This document shows positions 40,795-48,291 of a stretch of 64,000 bases of DNA, one piece after another. Made by a program: the position numbers and the translations under genes. The notes below the pieces were generated by a model. That model was not told the origin of the DNA and did not search any database. It worked only from the letters and a program-made list of their open reading frames with translations. Positions within the stretch are counted from its first letter, which is position 1, and every line of letters begins with the position of its first letter. The DNA is from JAGTRP01 sp035255045 (GTDB lineage Bacteria > Pseudomonadota > Gammaproteobacteria > Burkholderiales > Rhodocyclaceae), in NCBI GenBank assembly GCA_035255045.1, contig DATFAA010000165.1, positions 1 to 64,000 on the forward strand, given 5' to 3'.

Positions 40795-41316
40795 TTAGGA
40801 CATGGGGGCGCTTCTTCCGTTCCTCCCTGGCCAGCGGCGGAGCATCAGGCGGCAGGTGGCCGTGGCGCTTGCCCCGAAGGCGGCGTGGGCGGCCAGAGTG
40901 ATCCAGTCCCGGGCGGCGGCGAACCAGGGGAAGAGCCAGGTGAAGCCATACAGGTTTACGGCGTAGAGGACGAGGCCGAGGAGGGCGCCGGTGACGGCGG
41001 GCCGGCGCCACCGCAGGCGCCGGGCGACGGCACAGAAGGCGATACCGTAGGCCAGGCTGAGGCCGAAATGGACGAAGCTGGCCACGGCCATCGCCAGCCA
41101 GTCGAAGGTGGCCGGCGGCGGCAGGACTCCGGGGCCGAGGACCACCGCCGCGGTGAGGCGGGCGTCCCGCCACAGGATGTCCGGCAGGGCATCGGTGAAC
41201 AGCAGCCAGAGGATGAGCTGGACCAGGGTGGAAACGATCCCGGCAACGATGCCGCCGACGGCGGCCGCCGCCAGGAAGCGGCGGGCCGAACCGGCGGCGT
41301 CGTGAGGAGGTGGCAT
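40795..41316 (-). CDS. Small uncharacterised inner-membrane protein
   Basis: 173 residues with about four membrane segments (17-40, 70-92, 103-125, 130-150), including GGIVAGIVSTLVQLILWLLF and TGALLGLVLYAVNLYGFTWL. The pattern resembles YagU-like membrane proteins, but the similarity is loose and no function is claimed. The ATG at 41316 has a GGAGG-like site. Two hairpins lie in the upstream region. Probably cotranscribed with the SnoaL-like gene. Confidence 0.65.
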   Translation of the reverse strand: MPPPHDAAGSARRFLAAAAVGGIVAGIVSTLVQLILWLLFTDALPDILWRDARLTAAVVLGPGVLPPPATFDWLAMAVASFVHFGLSLAYGIAFCAVARRLRWRRPAVTGALLGLVLYAVNLYGFTWLFPWFAAARDWITLAAHAAFGASATATCRLMLRRWPGRNGRSAPMS

Positions 41317-41335
41317 GGCGTGTCTGATGGGGCAG

Positions 41336-41358
41336 GGCGCTGTCCGGGGGACAGCGCC
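41336..41358. repeat. Hairpin upstream of the membrane protein gene
   Basis: Perfect 10-base arms GGCGCTGTCC and GGACAGCGCC with a 3-base loop, 19 bases before the start codon at 41316, so probably within its 5' untranslated region. Confidence 0.6.
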
Positions 41359-41378
41359 GGCCGGCCGCTGATTCCCGG

Positions 41379-41397
41379 CGTACTGTCCCGCAGTACG
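41379..41397. repeat. Second inverted repeat in the same divergent intergenic region
   Basis: CGTACTG-TCCCG-CAGTACG, 7-base arms, 5-base loop. It could be a regulator site shared by the divergent membrane-protein and DUF4142 genes. Confidence 0.45.
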
Positions 41398-41511
41398 GCC
41401 AAATATGCTGGCTACCCTATTCCTTTTGGCCTAGTTCCATCTCTATGGTTACGGAAGCTTGCAGCCGGCGGCCTTGCCGGAAAAGCCCATCCAACCGAGG
41501 AGAACCGATCC

Positions 41512-42030
41512 ATGAAAAAAGCAGGTATCACCTGGGCCTTGGCCCTGTCCCTGGTGGCCGGGGGCGCCCTGGCCCAGACGCTCAACGATGCCCAGATCGC
41601 GGCCATCACCGTGGCCGCCAACCAGGTGGACATCGACGCCGGCAAGCTCGCCAAGTCGAAGGCTTCCAACAAGGAGGTCAAGGATTTCGCCGAGCGCATG
41701 GTCACCGACCATACCGGGGTGAACAAGTCCGCCCACGACCTGACCAAGAAGCTGAAGATGAAGCCCGAGGAGAATTCCGACAGCAAGGCCCTCAAGACCG
41801 GCGGCGACGAGAACATGAAGAAGCTCAAGGGCCTCAAGGGCGCCGACTTCGACCGGGCTTACATCGACCAGGAGGTGACCTTCCACCAGACGGTGCTGGA
41901 CACCATCGACAAGAGCCTGATTCCGAACGCCAAGAACGAGGAATTGAAGGCCCTGCTGACCAAGACCCGGCCCGCCATCGCCGACCACCTGGAGCACGCC
42001 AAGAAGCTCCAGGCGTCCCTGGGCAAGTAA
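41512..42030 (+). CDS. DUF4142 exported protein
   Basis: 172-residue periplasmic protein with a signal peptide (MKKAGITWALALSLVAGGALA) and a helical, ferritin-like DUF4142 domain (IAAITVAANQVDIDAGKLA, FAERMVTDHTGVNKSAHDL, FDRAYIDQEVTFHQTVLDTI). The family is common in proteobacteria and uncharacterised. ATG at 41512 with an AGGAG site. A small cupredoxin gene follows 15 bases later, probably in the same operon. Confidence 0.9.
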   Translation: MKKAGITWALALSLVAGGALAQTLNDAQIAAITVAANQVDIDAGKLAKSKASNKEVKDFAERMVTDHTGVNKSAHDLTKKLKMKPEENSDSKALKTGGDENMKKLKGLKGADFDRAYIDQEVTFHQTVLDTIDKSLIPNAKNEELKALLTKTRPAIADHLEHAKKLQASLGK

Positions 42031-42045
42031 GCGATCCCCACGGCA

Positions 42046-42387
42046 GTGCTCGAATTCATTCGCCCTCTGCACGCTGCCGCGCTGGTCGCCGCGGCAGCCT
42101 TCCTCCTGGCAACCGCGGCCCAGGCCGCGGGCCCCGGGACCAGGCACACGGTGGTCATGGAGGGAACCCGCTTCGATCCCCCGGAACTCACCGTCCGGCC
42201 CGGGGACACCGTGGTCTGGGTCAACCGGGATCTCTTTCCCCACACCGTCACGGCCCAGTCCGGCGCCTTCGATTCGGGCTCCATCGCCCCGGACAAGTCG
42301 TGGAAATACCGGGCCCGGAAAGCCGGCGTCCTGCCCTATTTCTGTGCCTTCCACCCCAGCATGAAGGGAACTTTGCGGGTCGAGTGA
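42046..42387 (+). CDS. Cupredoxin (plastocyanin/amicyanin-like) periplasmic copper protein
   Basis: 113 residues with a signal peptide ending near AQA, then a single blue-copper domain. Copper ligands are visible: His in DLFPHTVT, then Cys, His and Met in YFCAFHPSMKG. The start is GTG at 42046. It probably serves as a periplasmic electron carrier or copper binder. It follows the DUF4142 gene and is itself followed by a GC-rich hairpin. Confidence 0.9.
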   Translation: MLEFIRPLHAAALVAAAAFLLATAAQAAGPGTRHTVVMEGTRFDPPELTVRPGDTVVWVNRDLFPHTVTAQSGAFDSGSIAPDKSWKYRARKAGVLPYFCAFHPSMKGTLRVE

Positions 42388-42402
42388 GGCTCTGTGGCGG
42401 GG

Positions 42403-42421
42403 GCCGGGACGCCTTCCCGGC
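42403..42421. terminator. GC-rich hairpin after the cupredoxin gene
   Basis: GCCGGGA-CGCCT-TCCCGGC, 16 bases after the cupredoxin stop, without a U-tract. It may mark the mRNA end. Confidence 0.45.
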
Positions 42422-42540
42422 GCGGCCGGCGATCCACTACGCATAACCCCCGCTATGCGATTGTAAGTGTTTGATGCGAAATAAATTTGCCTACGGAATT
42501 GGGGGCATTTTCCCCTTGGCTTTTGCTACAGTCTTCACCT

Positions 42541-42546
42541 TATAAT
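42541..42546 (+). promoter_or_regulatory. TATAAT element upstream of the FtsH-like gene
   Basis: A consensus TATAAT about 60 bases before the start codon in the otherwise empty 42388-42605 gap. The best -35 candidate, TTGGCT, is 19 bases upstream, which is wide, so the promoter call is tentative. Confidence 0.4.
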
Positions 42547-42605
42547 GGGTCCAATTCGGGGGGCGAAGTTGGCCCTCCAGTGTCTTTTCTAGCAGAGAGC
42601 AGTCC

Positions 42606-44537
42606 TTGAATTTCCTGAAGCCCAGCCTCCAGCGCCTGCGCACCAACCGGCGCCTGCGTTACGGACTCATCCTCGCCGTCGGCCTCATCTTTGCGGGCGC
42701 CCTGAGTACCTACCGTTACCTCAACCCGGACGTCAGCCCGGAAGAAATCCAGGCCAAGGTGGCCAACCCGACGGCCGCCACCGGCCCCGAGCTGCTGCGC
42801 CTCATGGGCAAGCAGCCGAGCGCCTGGTTCGAGAACGAGCGCCAGGCCGACACCCTGCTCGCCGACCTACAGGGCGGCAACCTGCTGGCGGTGGGCATCA
42901 CCGGCGGTTCCGACGCCCAGGAGCCCGGTGCCGGCTACATCCTGGCAGTGACCAAGGCCGGTTTCGCCTACCACGTGGCCGACACCTGGCGCGGCGACCT
43001 GGCCAAGGCGGTGATCGACCAGGCCAAGCTGACCGCCTTCCCGGTGGCGTCGGTGGGCGCCGTCGGCAAGCCGGGCTTCCACCTGCCGGCCGGGATCGAC
43101 GGGGCGCTGCTGGTGCAGCTTCTCCTGGTGGCCATGTTCATCCCCCTGGTGCGGGACATGCTGCCCCAGAAATTCGCCCTGGCCGAGCGCCCGGACACCG
43201 GCTTCGACAGCGTCATCGGTGCCCAGGAGGCCAAGGCCGCCCTCCAGGACATCGTCAGCTTTCTGCGCAATCCGGAATCCTTCACCCGCCTGGGCGCCCG
43301 CCCGACCCGGGGCGTGCTCCTCTCCGGCCCGCCGGGCACCGGCAAGACCCTGCTCGCCCGGGCCCTGGCCGGGGAGACCGGCGCCGCCTTCATCGCCTGC
43401 ACCGGCGCCGATTTCAGCGCCAAGTACTACGGCGCCGGCATCGCCAAGGTAAAGTCCCTGTTCCGGACGGCCCGCAAGCAGTCCTCCTGCATCATCTTCA
43501 TCGACGAGATCGACGGCATCGGCCAGCGAACCGACAGCCGGGAAGGCCCCGGCGCCAGCGAATCCAACCGCATCATCAACCAGTTGCTGGTGGAAATGGA
43601 CGGTTTCGCCAAGGACGCCCGGATCATCGTCATCGGCGCCACCAACCTGGTGGACAACATCGACCCCGCCCTGCGCCGGGAAGGCCGCTTCGACCGCCAT
43701 GTGCGGGTGCGCCTGCCGGACGTGAAGGAGCGGGAGCGGCTCCTGGCCCACTACGGCAAGGACGTGACCACAGCCGACGACGTGGATTACCCCCAGCTTT
43801 CCCGCCTGACCATGGGCCTGTCCCCCGCCGCCATCGCCGCCGCGGTGAACCAGGCGGCCCTGCTCGCCGCCCGCCACGGCCGCGCCGGCGTCACCATGCA
43901 GGACTTCATGGACGCAGTGGAAACCAAGCACATGGGCGAGGTGAGCGGCCGGGCCCTGAACCAGGACGAACGCACCCGCACCGCCACCCACGAGGCCGGC
44001 CACGCCCTTATCGCCACCCTCCTGGGAACCGGCAAGGTGGAGAAGGTGAGCGTCCTGCCCCGGGGCGACGCCCTCGGCGTCACCCTGGTGAGCGACGACG
44101 ACAACCGCCTCATCCGCACCCAGAGCGAGCTGGAGAACCGCATCCAGATGCTCCTGGCCGGCCGCTGCGCCGAGGAGCTGATCTACGGCCAGGCCTCCAC
44201 CGGCGCCGGCCACGATTTGCAGCAGGCCAGCAAGATCGCCTACGACATGGTGGCCCGCTACGGCCTGGGCGAGGAGGGCCGGCTGTTCAGCCTGGCCGCC
44301 CTGGAGCGCCACGAGGTGGATAGCCGGGCCCTGGTGGAGGAGGCCGACGCCACCCTGCAGCGTCTGTCCGACGCCTGCCGGGCCAACCTCGTCGCCCGGC
44401 GGCATGCCCTGGAATCCCTGACCGCCATGCTCCTGGAGCAGGAAACCGTGGCCGGGGAGTACGTCGAGGGCCTGCTGGCCGAAGAGCGGCCGGCGCCTTC
44501 CCTGGTGGCCGTCGCCGCTTCCGCCGCTCCCTGCTGA
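42606..44537 (+). CDS. FtsH-type AAA+ membrane metalloprotease (divergent paralogue)
   Basis: 643-residue membrane-bound ATP-dependent zinc protease. Membrane segments at about 18-36 and 163-183 flank a periplasmic domain; then AAA+ ATPase with Walker A GPPGTGKT (241-248), Walker B IIFIDEID and arginine-finger region ALRREGRFDRHV; then M41 peptidase with HEAGH (462-466) and the third-ligand motif STGAGHDLQQAS. The pore-loop region (SAKYYGAG) differs from the usual MFVGVGA of housekeeping FtsH, so this is probably a second, specialised copy. The start is TTG at 42606, the only start that includes the first membrane segment. Confidence 0.88.
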   Translation: MNFLKPSLQRLRTNRRLRYGLILAVGLIFAGALSTYRYLNPDVSPEEIQAKVANPTAATGPELLRLMGKQPSAWFENERQADTLLADLQGGNLLAVGITGGSDAQEPGAGYILAVTKAGFAYHVADTWRGDLAKAVIDQAKLTAFPVASVGAVGKPGFHLPAGIDGALLVQLLLVAMFIPLVRDMLPQKFALAERPDTGFDSVIGAQEAKAALQDIVSFLRNPESFTRLGARPTRGVLLSGPPGTGKTLLARALAGETGAAFIACTGADFSAKYYGAGIAKVKSLFRTARKQSSCIIFIDEIDGIGQRTDSREGPGASESNRIINQLLVEMDGFAKDARIIVIGATNLVDNIDPALRREGRFDRHVRVRLPDVKERERLLAHYGKDVTTADDVDYPQLSRLTMGLSPAAIAAAVNQAALLAARHGRAGVTMQDFMDAVETKHMGEVSGRALNQDERTRTATHEAGHALIATLLGTGKVEKVSVLPRGDALGVTLVSDDDNRLIRTQSELENRIQMLLAGRCAEELIYGQASTGAGHDLQQASKIAYDMVARYGLGEEGRLFSLAALERHEVDSRALVEEADATLQRLSDACRANLVARRHALESLTAMLLEQETVAGEYVEGLLAEERPAPSLVAVAASAAPC

Positions 44538-44547
44538 GGGGCGCGGG

Positions 44548-45036
44548 TCAACCCTGGCCGGGCGCGAGCGCGGCCAGGGCTTCCTTCAGGCCGCCGGTGA
44601 CGATGCGCACCGGCACCGCCAGCATCAGGTTGAGCGGCAGGCCGAAATTTTCCACATGCAGGCCATCCCGATCCGTCGGGCGGCCGTCGGCCATGCCCAG
44701 GGCGCTGCCCTGGGCTGCCGCCACCCGCTCCGCCAGGGGGCGGGCATCCCGCACATGGCCGATCACCGGCTTTCCCAGCGCCAGGGCGAAGCCCACCTCG
44801 ACGCAGGTGCCCGAATCGGGCTCCAGGCCCCGGAAGGGGTTGAGGTTGGCGATCACCCCGTCGGCGGCGCGGAGAAGGCCCACATTGGCCTTGTAGATGC
44901 CCTCGGCGGTGGTTTCCTCGTTGTCCAGGGGAATCAGCGCCTGGTGGCCCCAGGCGGCGCACAGGGCGCGGGCTTCCTCGGCCCAGGCGAGGGCATCGGG
45001 ACGGAAGACATCGGGGCCGGCGAGGTAGAGCTTCAT
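44548..45036 (-). CDS. Nucleoside 2-deoxyribosyltransferase
   Basis: 162 residues. Transfers 2-deoxyribose between nucleobases in salvage or removal of damaged nucleosides. Family motifs: MKLYLAGPDVF at the start, GVIANLNPFRG, and the catalytic glutamate in DSGTCVEVGFALALGKPVIGH. Convergent with the ftsH-like gene (10 bases). It lies downstream of the tRNA-Glu terminator on the same strand, so it probably has its own promoter. Confidence 0.9.
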   Translation of the reverse strand: MKLYLAGPDVFRPDALAWAEEARALCAAWGHQALIPLDNEETTAEGIYKANVGLLRAADGVIANLNPFRGLEPDSGTCVEVGFALALGKPVIGHVRDARPLAERVAAAQGSALGMADGRPTDRDGLHVENFGLPLNLMLAVPVRIVTGGLKEALAALAPGQG

Positions 45037-45070
45037 CGGGCAGAGCGAGTCTGGGAAGGAAGAAATAAAA

Positions 45071-45097
45071 AAGGCACTGGCCTTGCGGCAGTGCCTT
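45071..45097 (-). terminator. Rho-independent terminator after tRNA-Glu
   Basis: AAGGCACTG (45071-45079) pairs with CAGTGCCTT (45089-45097); read on the minus strand, the stem is followed by T-rich sequence (complement of ATAAAAAA). It ends the tRNA-Ala/tRNA-Glu transcript. Confidence 0.85.
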
Positions 45098-45107
45098 CTT
45101 CGAATTC

Positions 45108-45183
45108 TGGCGTCCCCACGGGGATTCGAACCCCGGTTACCGCCGTGAAAGGGCGATGTCCTAGGCCTCTAGACGATGGGGAC
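45108..45183 (-). tRNA. tRNA-Glu (anticodon TTC)
   Basis: 76-base cloverleaf with encoded CCA; acceptor GTCCCCA pairs with TGGGGAC, anticodon loop CTTTCAC between CGCC and GGCG, T-arm GGGGTTCGAATCCCC. Confidence 0.97.
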
Positions 45184-45216
45184 CCAGTATTTCCTGCTAT
45201 CTCTTTCACGTTTGCT

Positions 45217-45292
<76 letters not shown>

Positions 45293-45310
45293 TCCGTGAA
45301 AGAGACGCGC

Positions 45311-45339
45311 ATTCTATAGATCGATTTCGAGCTTGTAAA
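45311..45339 (-). promoter_or_regulatory. Sigma-70 promoter of the tRNA-Ala/tRNA-Glu unit
   Basis: On the minus strand TTTACA (45334-45339), exactly 17 bases, TAGAAT (45311-45316); transcription would start about 12 bases before tRNA-Ala. It lies in the 65-base gap after gltX. Confidence 0.8.
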
Positions 45340-45357
45340 TACCTTTTTGGCGTTTTT

Positions 45358-46758
45358 TCAGCTCTTGTAGGCCGAAAGCTTTTCCAGGACACCGTCACGG
45401 CCGATGAGGGCGATGACGGCGTCAACGGAAGGGGTCTGGGCCTGGCCGGTGAGGATGACCCGCAAGGGCATGGCGAGCTTGGGCATCTTGAGGCCGTGCT
45501 TGGCCACCGTCTCCTTGATCAGGGCGTTGATGGCCGGCGCCTCCCAGGCCACCCCGGCGATACCGGCGGCGAAGTCCGCCAGGGCCGGCCGGGCTTCGTC
45601 GCTCAGGTGCTGGGCCAGCAGGTCGGCGTGGGGATGGATGGGGACGTAGAACACTTCCAGTTCGTCGGCCAGGACGTTGAGGGTGTTGCAGCGGTCCTGG
45701 TAGAGGGCGACCGCCCGCGCCAGGTCCGGACCCCGGTCGGTGTCGATGCCGCGGGCGGCGAGGCGGGGCTTGACCTTGGCGGCCAGCTCGGCGGCCGGCA
45801 TCTGCTTCATGTAGTGCTGGTTGAGCCAGAGCAGCTTTTCGGTGTTGAACTGGGCGGCGGAGGCGGTGATGTGGTCCAGGTCGAACCACTCGATGAACTG
45901 CTGGCGGGAGAAGATCTCGTTGTCGCCGTGGGACCAGCCGAGGCGGGCGAGGTAGTTGATGACCGCGTCGGGCAGGTAGCCGTCTTCGTCGTACTGCATC
46001 ACCGACACGGCGCCGTGGCGCTTGGAGAGCTTGGTGCCGTCGTCCCCCAGGATCATGGACAGGTGGGCGTACTGGGGCACTTCGGCGCCCAGGGCCTGGA
46101 GGATGTTGATCTGGCGGGGGGTGTTGTTCACGTGGTCGTCACCCCGGATGACGTGGGTGATGCCCATGTCCCAGTCGTCCACCACGACGCAGAAGTTGTA
46201 GGTGGGGGTGCCGTCGCCCCGGGCGATGATGAGGTCGTCCAGCTCGCTGTTGGCGAACTCGATGCGGCCCTTGACCTGGTCGTCCCAGGCCACCACGCCG
46301 TCCTTGGGGTTCTTGAAGCGCACCACCGGCGCCACGCCGGCCGGCGGGGTGGGCAGGGTCTTGCCCGGCTCGGGACGCCAGCGGCCGTCGTAGCGGGGCT
46401 TCTCCTTGCGCGCTTCCTGCTCGGCCCGCAGGGCATCCAGCTCTTCCTTGGAGGTGTAGCAGTAATAGGCGGTACCGGCGGCCAGCATCTGCTGGATCAC
46501 TTCCTTGTAGCGATCCATGCGCTGCATCTGATAGAAGGGGCCCTCGTCATGCTCGAGGCCCAGCCACTGCATGCCGTCGAGGATGGCCTGGACGGCTTCC
46601 GGGGTGGAGCGGGCGACGTCCGTGTCCTCGATGCGCAGGATGAACTGGCCGCCGTGGCGGCGGGCGTAGGCCCAGGAAAAGAGCGCCGTGCGGGCGCCGC
46701 CGATGTGGAGATAGCCGGTGGGACTGGGGGCGAAACGGGTGCGGACGGGGCGGGTCAT
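45358..46758 (-). CDS. gltX: Glutamyl-tRNA synthetase
   Basis: Class I synthetase that charges tRNA-Glu; 466 residues. Seen: the start RTRFAPSPTGYLHIGGARTAL containing the HIGH-type motif, LRIEDTD, DGTPTYNF and the KLSKRHG motif. The anticodon-binding C-terminal half is complete. It lies directly upstream of tRNA-Ala and tRNA-Glu on the same strand; read-through could link synthetase and cognate tRNA expression, although the tRNAs also have a good promoter of their own. Confidence 0.97.
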   Translation of the reverse strand: MTRPVRTRFAPSPTGYLHIGGARTALFSWAYARRHGGQFILRIEDTDVARSTPEAVQAILDGMQWLGLEHDEGPFYQMQRMDRYKEVIQQMLAAGTAYYCYTSKEELDALRAEQEARKEKPRYDGRWRPEPGKTLPTPPAGVAPVVRFKNPKDGVVAWDDQVKGRIEFANSELDDLIIARGDGTPTYNFCVVVDDWDMGITHVIRGDDHVNNTPRQINILQALGAEVPQYAHLSMILGDDGTKLSKRHGAVSVMQYDEDGYLPDAVINYLARLGWSHGDNEIFSRQQFIEWFDLDHITASAAQFNTEKLLWLNQHYMKQMPAAELAAKVKPRLAARGIDTDRGPDLARAVALYQDRCNTLNVLADELEVFYVPIHPHADLLAQHLSDEARPALADFAAGIAGVAWEAPAINALIKETVAKHGLKMPKLAMPLRVILTGQAQTPSVDAVIALIGRDGVLEKLSAYKS

Positions 46759-46828
46759 GTCGTGGGGCCGAGGAAAAAAGGAAGCATTTTATGCGATGGA
46801 CCCGATTGGCCCCAAAGCCGCGCCGACA

Positions 46829-46853
46829 ATAAAAAGGGTGCGTCGCCGCACCC
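46829..46853 (-). terminator. Rho-independent terminator of the DUF1059 gene
   Basis: Stem GGGTGCG (46836-46842) with CGCACCC (46847-46853), 4-base loop; on the minus strand it is followed by TTTTTAT. It separates the DUF1059 gene from gltX. Confidence 0.85.
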
Positions 46854-46875
46854 CGGGTTGTGGGTTTATGGCTTG

Positions 46876-47091
46876 TCAGGCCGCTTGGCGCTGGCCCTGG
46901 GGAGCGGATTGCTCGGTCTTGAACAGCTGGCGCAGACTGCTCCGGAGTTCCGGGCTGTCCTGGTGCCCATGGACCGAGCAGGCGTGCTGGATCGCCGCCT
47001 CCATCAGTTCGTCGTCGCTATCGGCGGAAATGGCGACGGTGCAGTTCTTTTCGCTGGGATAGTCCCGGCAGTCGATGAATTTTCTGGCCAT
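46876..47091 (-). CDS. DUF1059 small protein
   Basis: 71 residues of the DUF1059 type: ARKFIDCRDYPSEKNCTVAI, then SDDELMEAAIQHACSVHGH. Conserved Cys and His residues suggest metal or redox binding, but no function is known. The ATG at 47091 follows GGAGG by 6 bases; an upstream in-frame ATG (47106) has no comparable site. Single-gene unit with its own terminator. Confidence 0.85.
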   Translation of the reverse strand: MARKFIDCRDYPSEKNCTVAISADSDDELMEAAIQHACSVHGHQDSPELRSSLRQLFKTEQSAPQGQRQAA

Positions 47092-47255
47092 GGCAACCTC
47101 CATCATGGAAGCATAGGCATATCAATGGCTTCCCGTCGGTTGCCGGCCGCCAGGGAAGCGTGTTTCCCGGGAACCGAAGGGGCCCGGGATAACGCTGTTA
47201 GACCTGGCACAGGCGGCTGCCGTTGCACTCGGGAACGCAAACATGCATCGAACAA

Positions 47256-47285
47256 TTGACCACGATGCTGCCCTTGTGGTTTAAT
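47256..47285 (+). promoter_or_regulatory. Sigma-70 promoter of tRNA-Val
   Basis: TTGACC (47256-47261), 18-base spacer, TTTAAT (47280-47285), about 15 bases before the tRNA. Confidence 0.7.
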
Positions 47286-47300
47286 GCGCGCCTCCCAAAC

Positions 47301-47375
47301 GGGCGGCTAGCTCAGCGGTAGAGCACTGCCTTCACACGGCAGGGGTCACAGGTTCGAACCCTGTGCCGCCCACCA
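47301..47375 (+). tRNA. tRNA-Val (anticodon CAC)
   Basis: 75-base cloverleaf with encoded CCA; acceptor GGGCGGC pairs with GCCGCCC, anticodon loop TTCACAC between CTGCC and GGCAG, T-arm CAGGTTCGAACCCTG. Confidence 0.97.
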
Positions 47376-47443
47376 AAAAATCAATAACTTAGCGACTATT
47401 TGGGATTGGCTGGAAAAGCCAAGCAAGCACATAGTAAGCAAGT

Positions 47444-47470
47444 AAGCCGGCCAGAATCGCCGGCTTTTTT
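47444..47470 (+). terminator. Rho-independent terminator after tRNA-Val
   Basis: AAGCCGGC (47444-47451) pairs with GCCGGCTT (47459-47466), loop 7 bases, followed by a T-run. Confidence 0.85.
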
Positions 47471-47841
47471 GCTTTCTGTCTTCGCCAAGGTGTGGCCCAC
47501 TTCTTCAGTGGGCTCTGGCATTGCTGTCGGCGCTGAAGCTGCGCGTCGCGCCGATGCCTCAGCTTGCCCGCTATTTGTCCGAGCAGTTGGCTGCAGCCGG
47601 CATTGCCGATCCGACCCCCGGAAACGGAGCATCAGTCATAAGAATGACGGCCAGCCGCGCACGGCGAGCGGTATGGGGCTGCACCGCCCTGCTCAACTCA
47701 GCGGGCGCCTCCAGGCGAGTGGAGCAGTCACCCGCCCTCAATAACCGGGTGACCGAGACAGACGGCTTGAAGGGGAAAGCGAGTTGCTTGCCGAAGTTCC
47801 CGGCGATGTTTGTGACAGTCGGCATCAGTCCGGCTGAATGG
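47471..47841. other. 371-base region without a recognisable gene
   Basis: Holds a small hairpin (GCCCACT-TCTTC-AGTGGGC near 47497-47515) and open frames on both strands that match no family I know. Position between a tRNA gene and the long minus-strand cluster makes it a possible remnant zone, but no integrase fragment or repeat of the tRNA end is visible. Confidence 0.5.
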
Positions 47842-48291
47842 CTAGTGTCCGGACACGCAGCGTTCCGCCGCTGCAGATCGGGCGACAAGGGCGCTTTCCA
47901 GGGCCTGGAAAGGCAGCAGAATACAGCCGTGGCGGCTGCGGTGGGTGCGCACCGGGGTGAAGACCTGGAAATCCGGCCACAGGGCCGGTGCAGCGAGTTC
48001 CCCCCGCAGCAGAGCCGCGATCTCCGCGTGGACAGCGCTCAGCTGCGCGCCGTCGAGGCCGGGCGCGGCATACCCGATGAGGGATGCCGCCGCCCGGCAG
48101 AGCAGGCAGCCGCGCGTTTCATGGCCGATGGCGGCAATGCGGCCGTCCTCGATCCTCAAATCCAAGGCAATGCGGTCGCCGCAGAGGGGATTGTCCAGCT
48201 GCACGCTGGCATCGGGCGCGTGGAGGCGTCCTGCGCCATGGGCGGCCTTGGCGAGTTCCTTGATGGCCTGCTGGTAGATTTCTTCAGTCAT
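47842..48291 (-). CDS. sufU: SufU/NifU-like iron-sulfur scaffold or sulfur-transfer protein
   Basis: 149-residue cytoplasmic protein of the IscU/NifU N-terminal fold, closest in pattern to SufU. The three conserved cysteines are in LDNPLCGDRIAL, RGCLLCRAAASLI and SRHGCILLPFQALESAL. It accepts sulfur from a SufS-type desulfurase. Its start overlaps the sufS stop (ATGA). Last gene of the long minus-strand cluster. It may serve Fe-S assembly for MoaA and the CoxS-like subunit, or sulfuration of the molybdenum cofactor (inference). Confidence 0.88.
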   Translation of the reverse strand: MTEEIYQQAIKELAKAAHGAGRLHAPDASVQLDNPLCGDRIALDLRIEDGRIAAIGHETRGCLLCRAAASLIGYAAPGLDGAQLSAVHAEIAALLRGELAAPALWPDFQVFTPVRTHRSRHGCILLPFQALESALVARSAAAERCVSGH

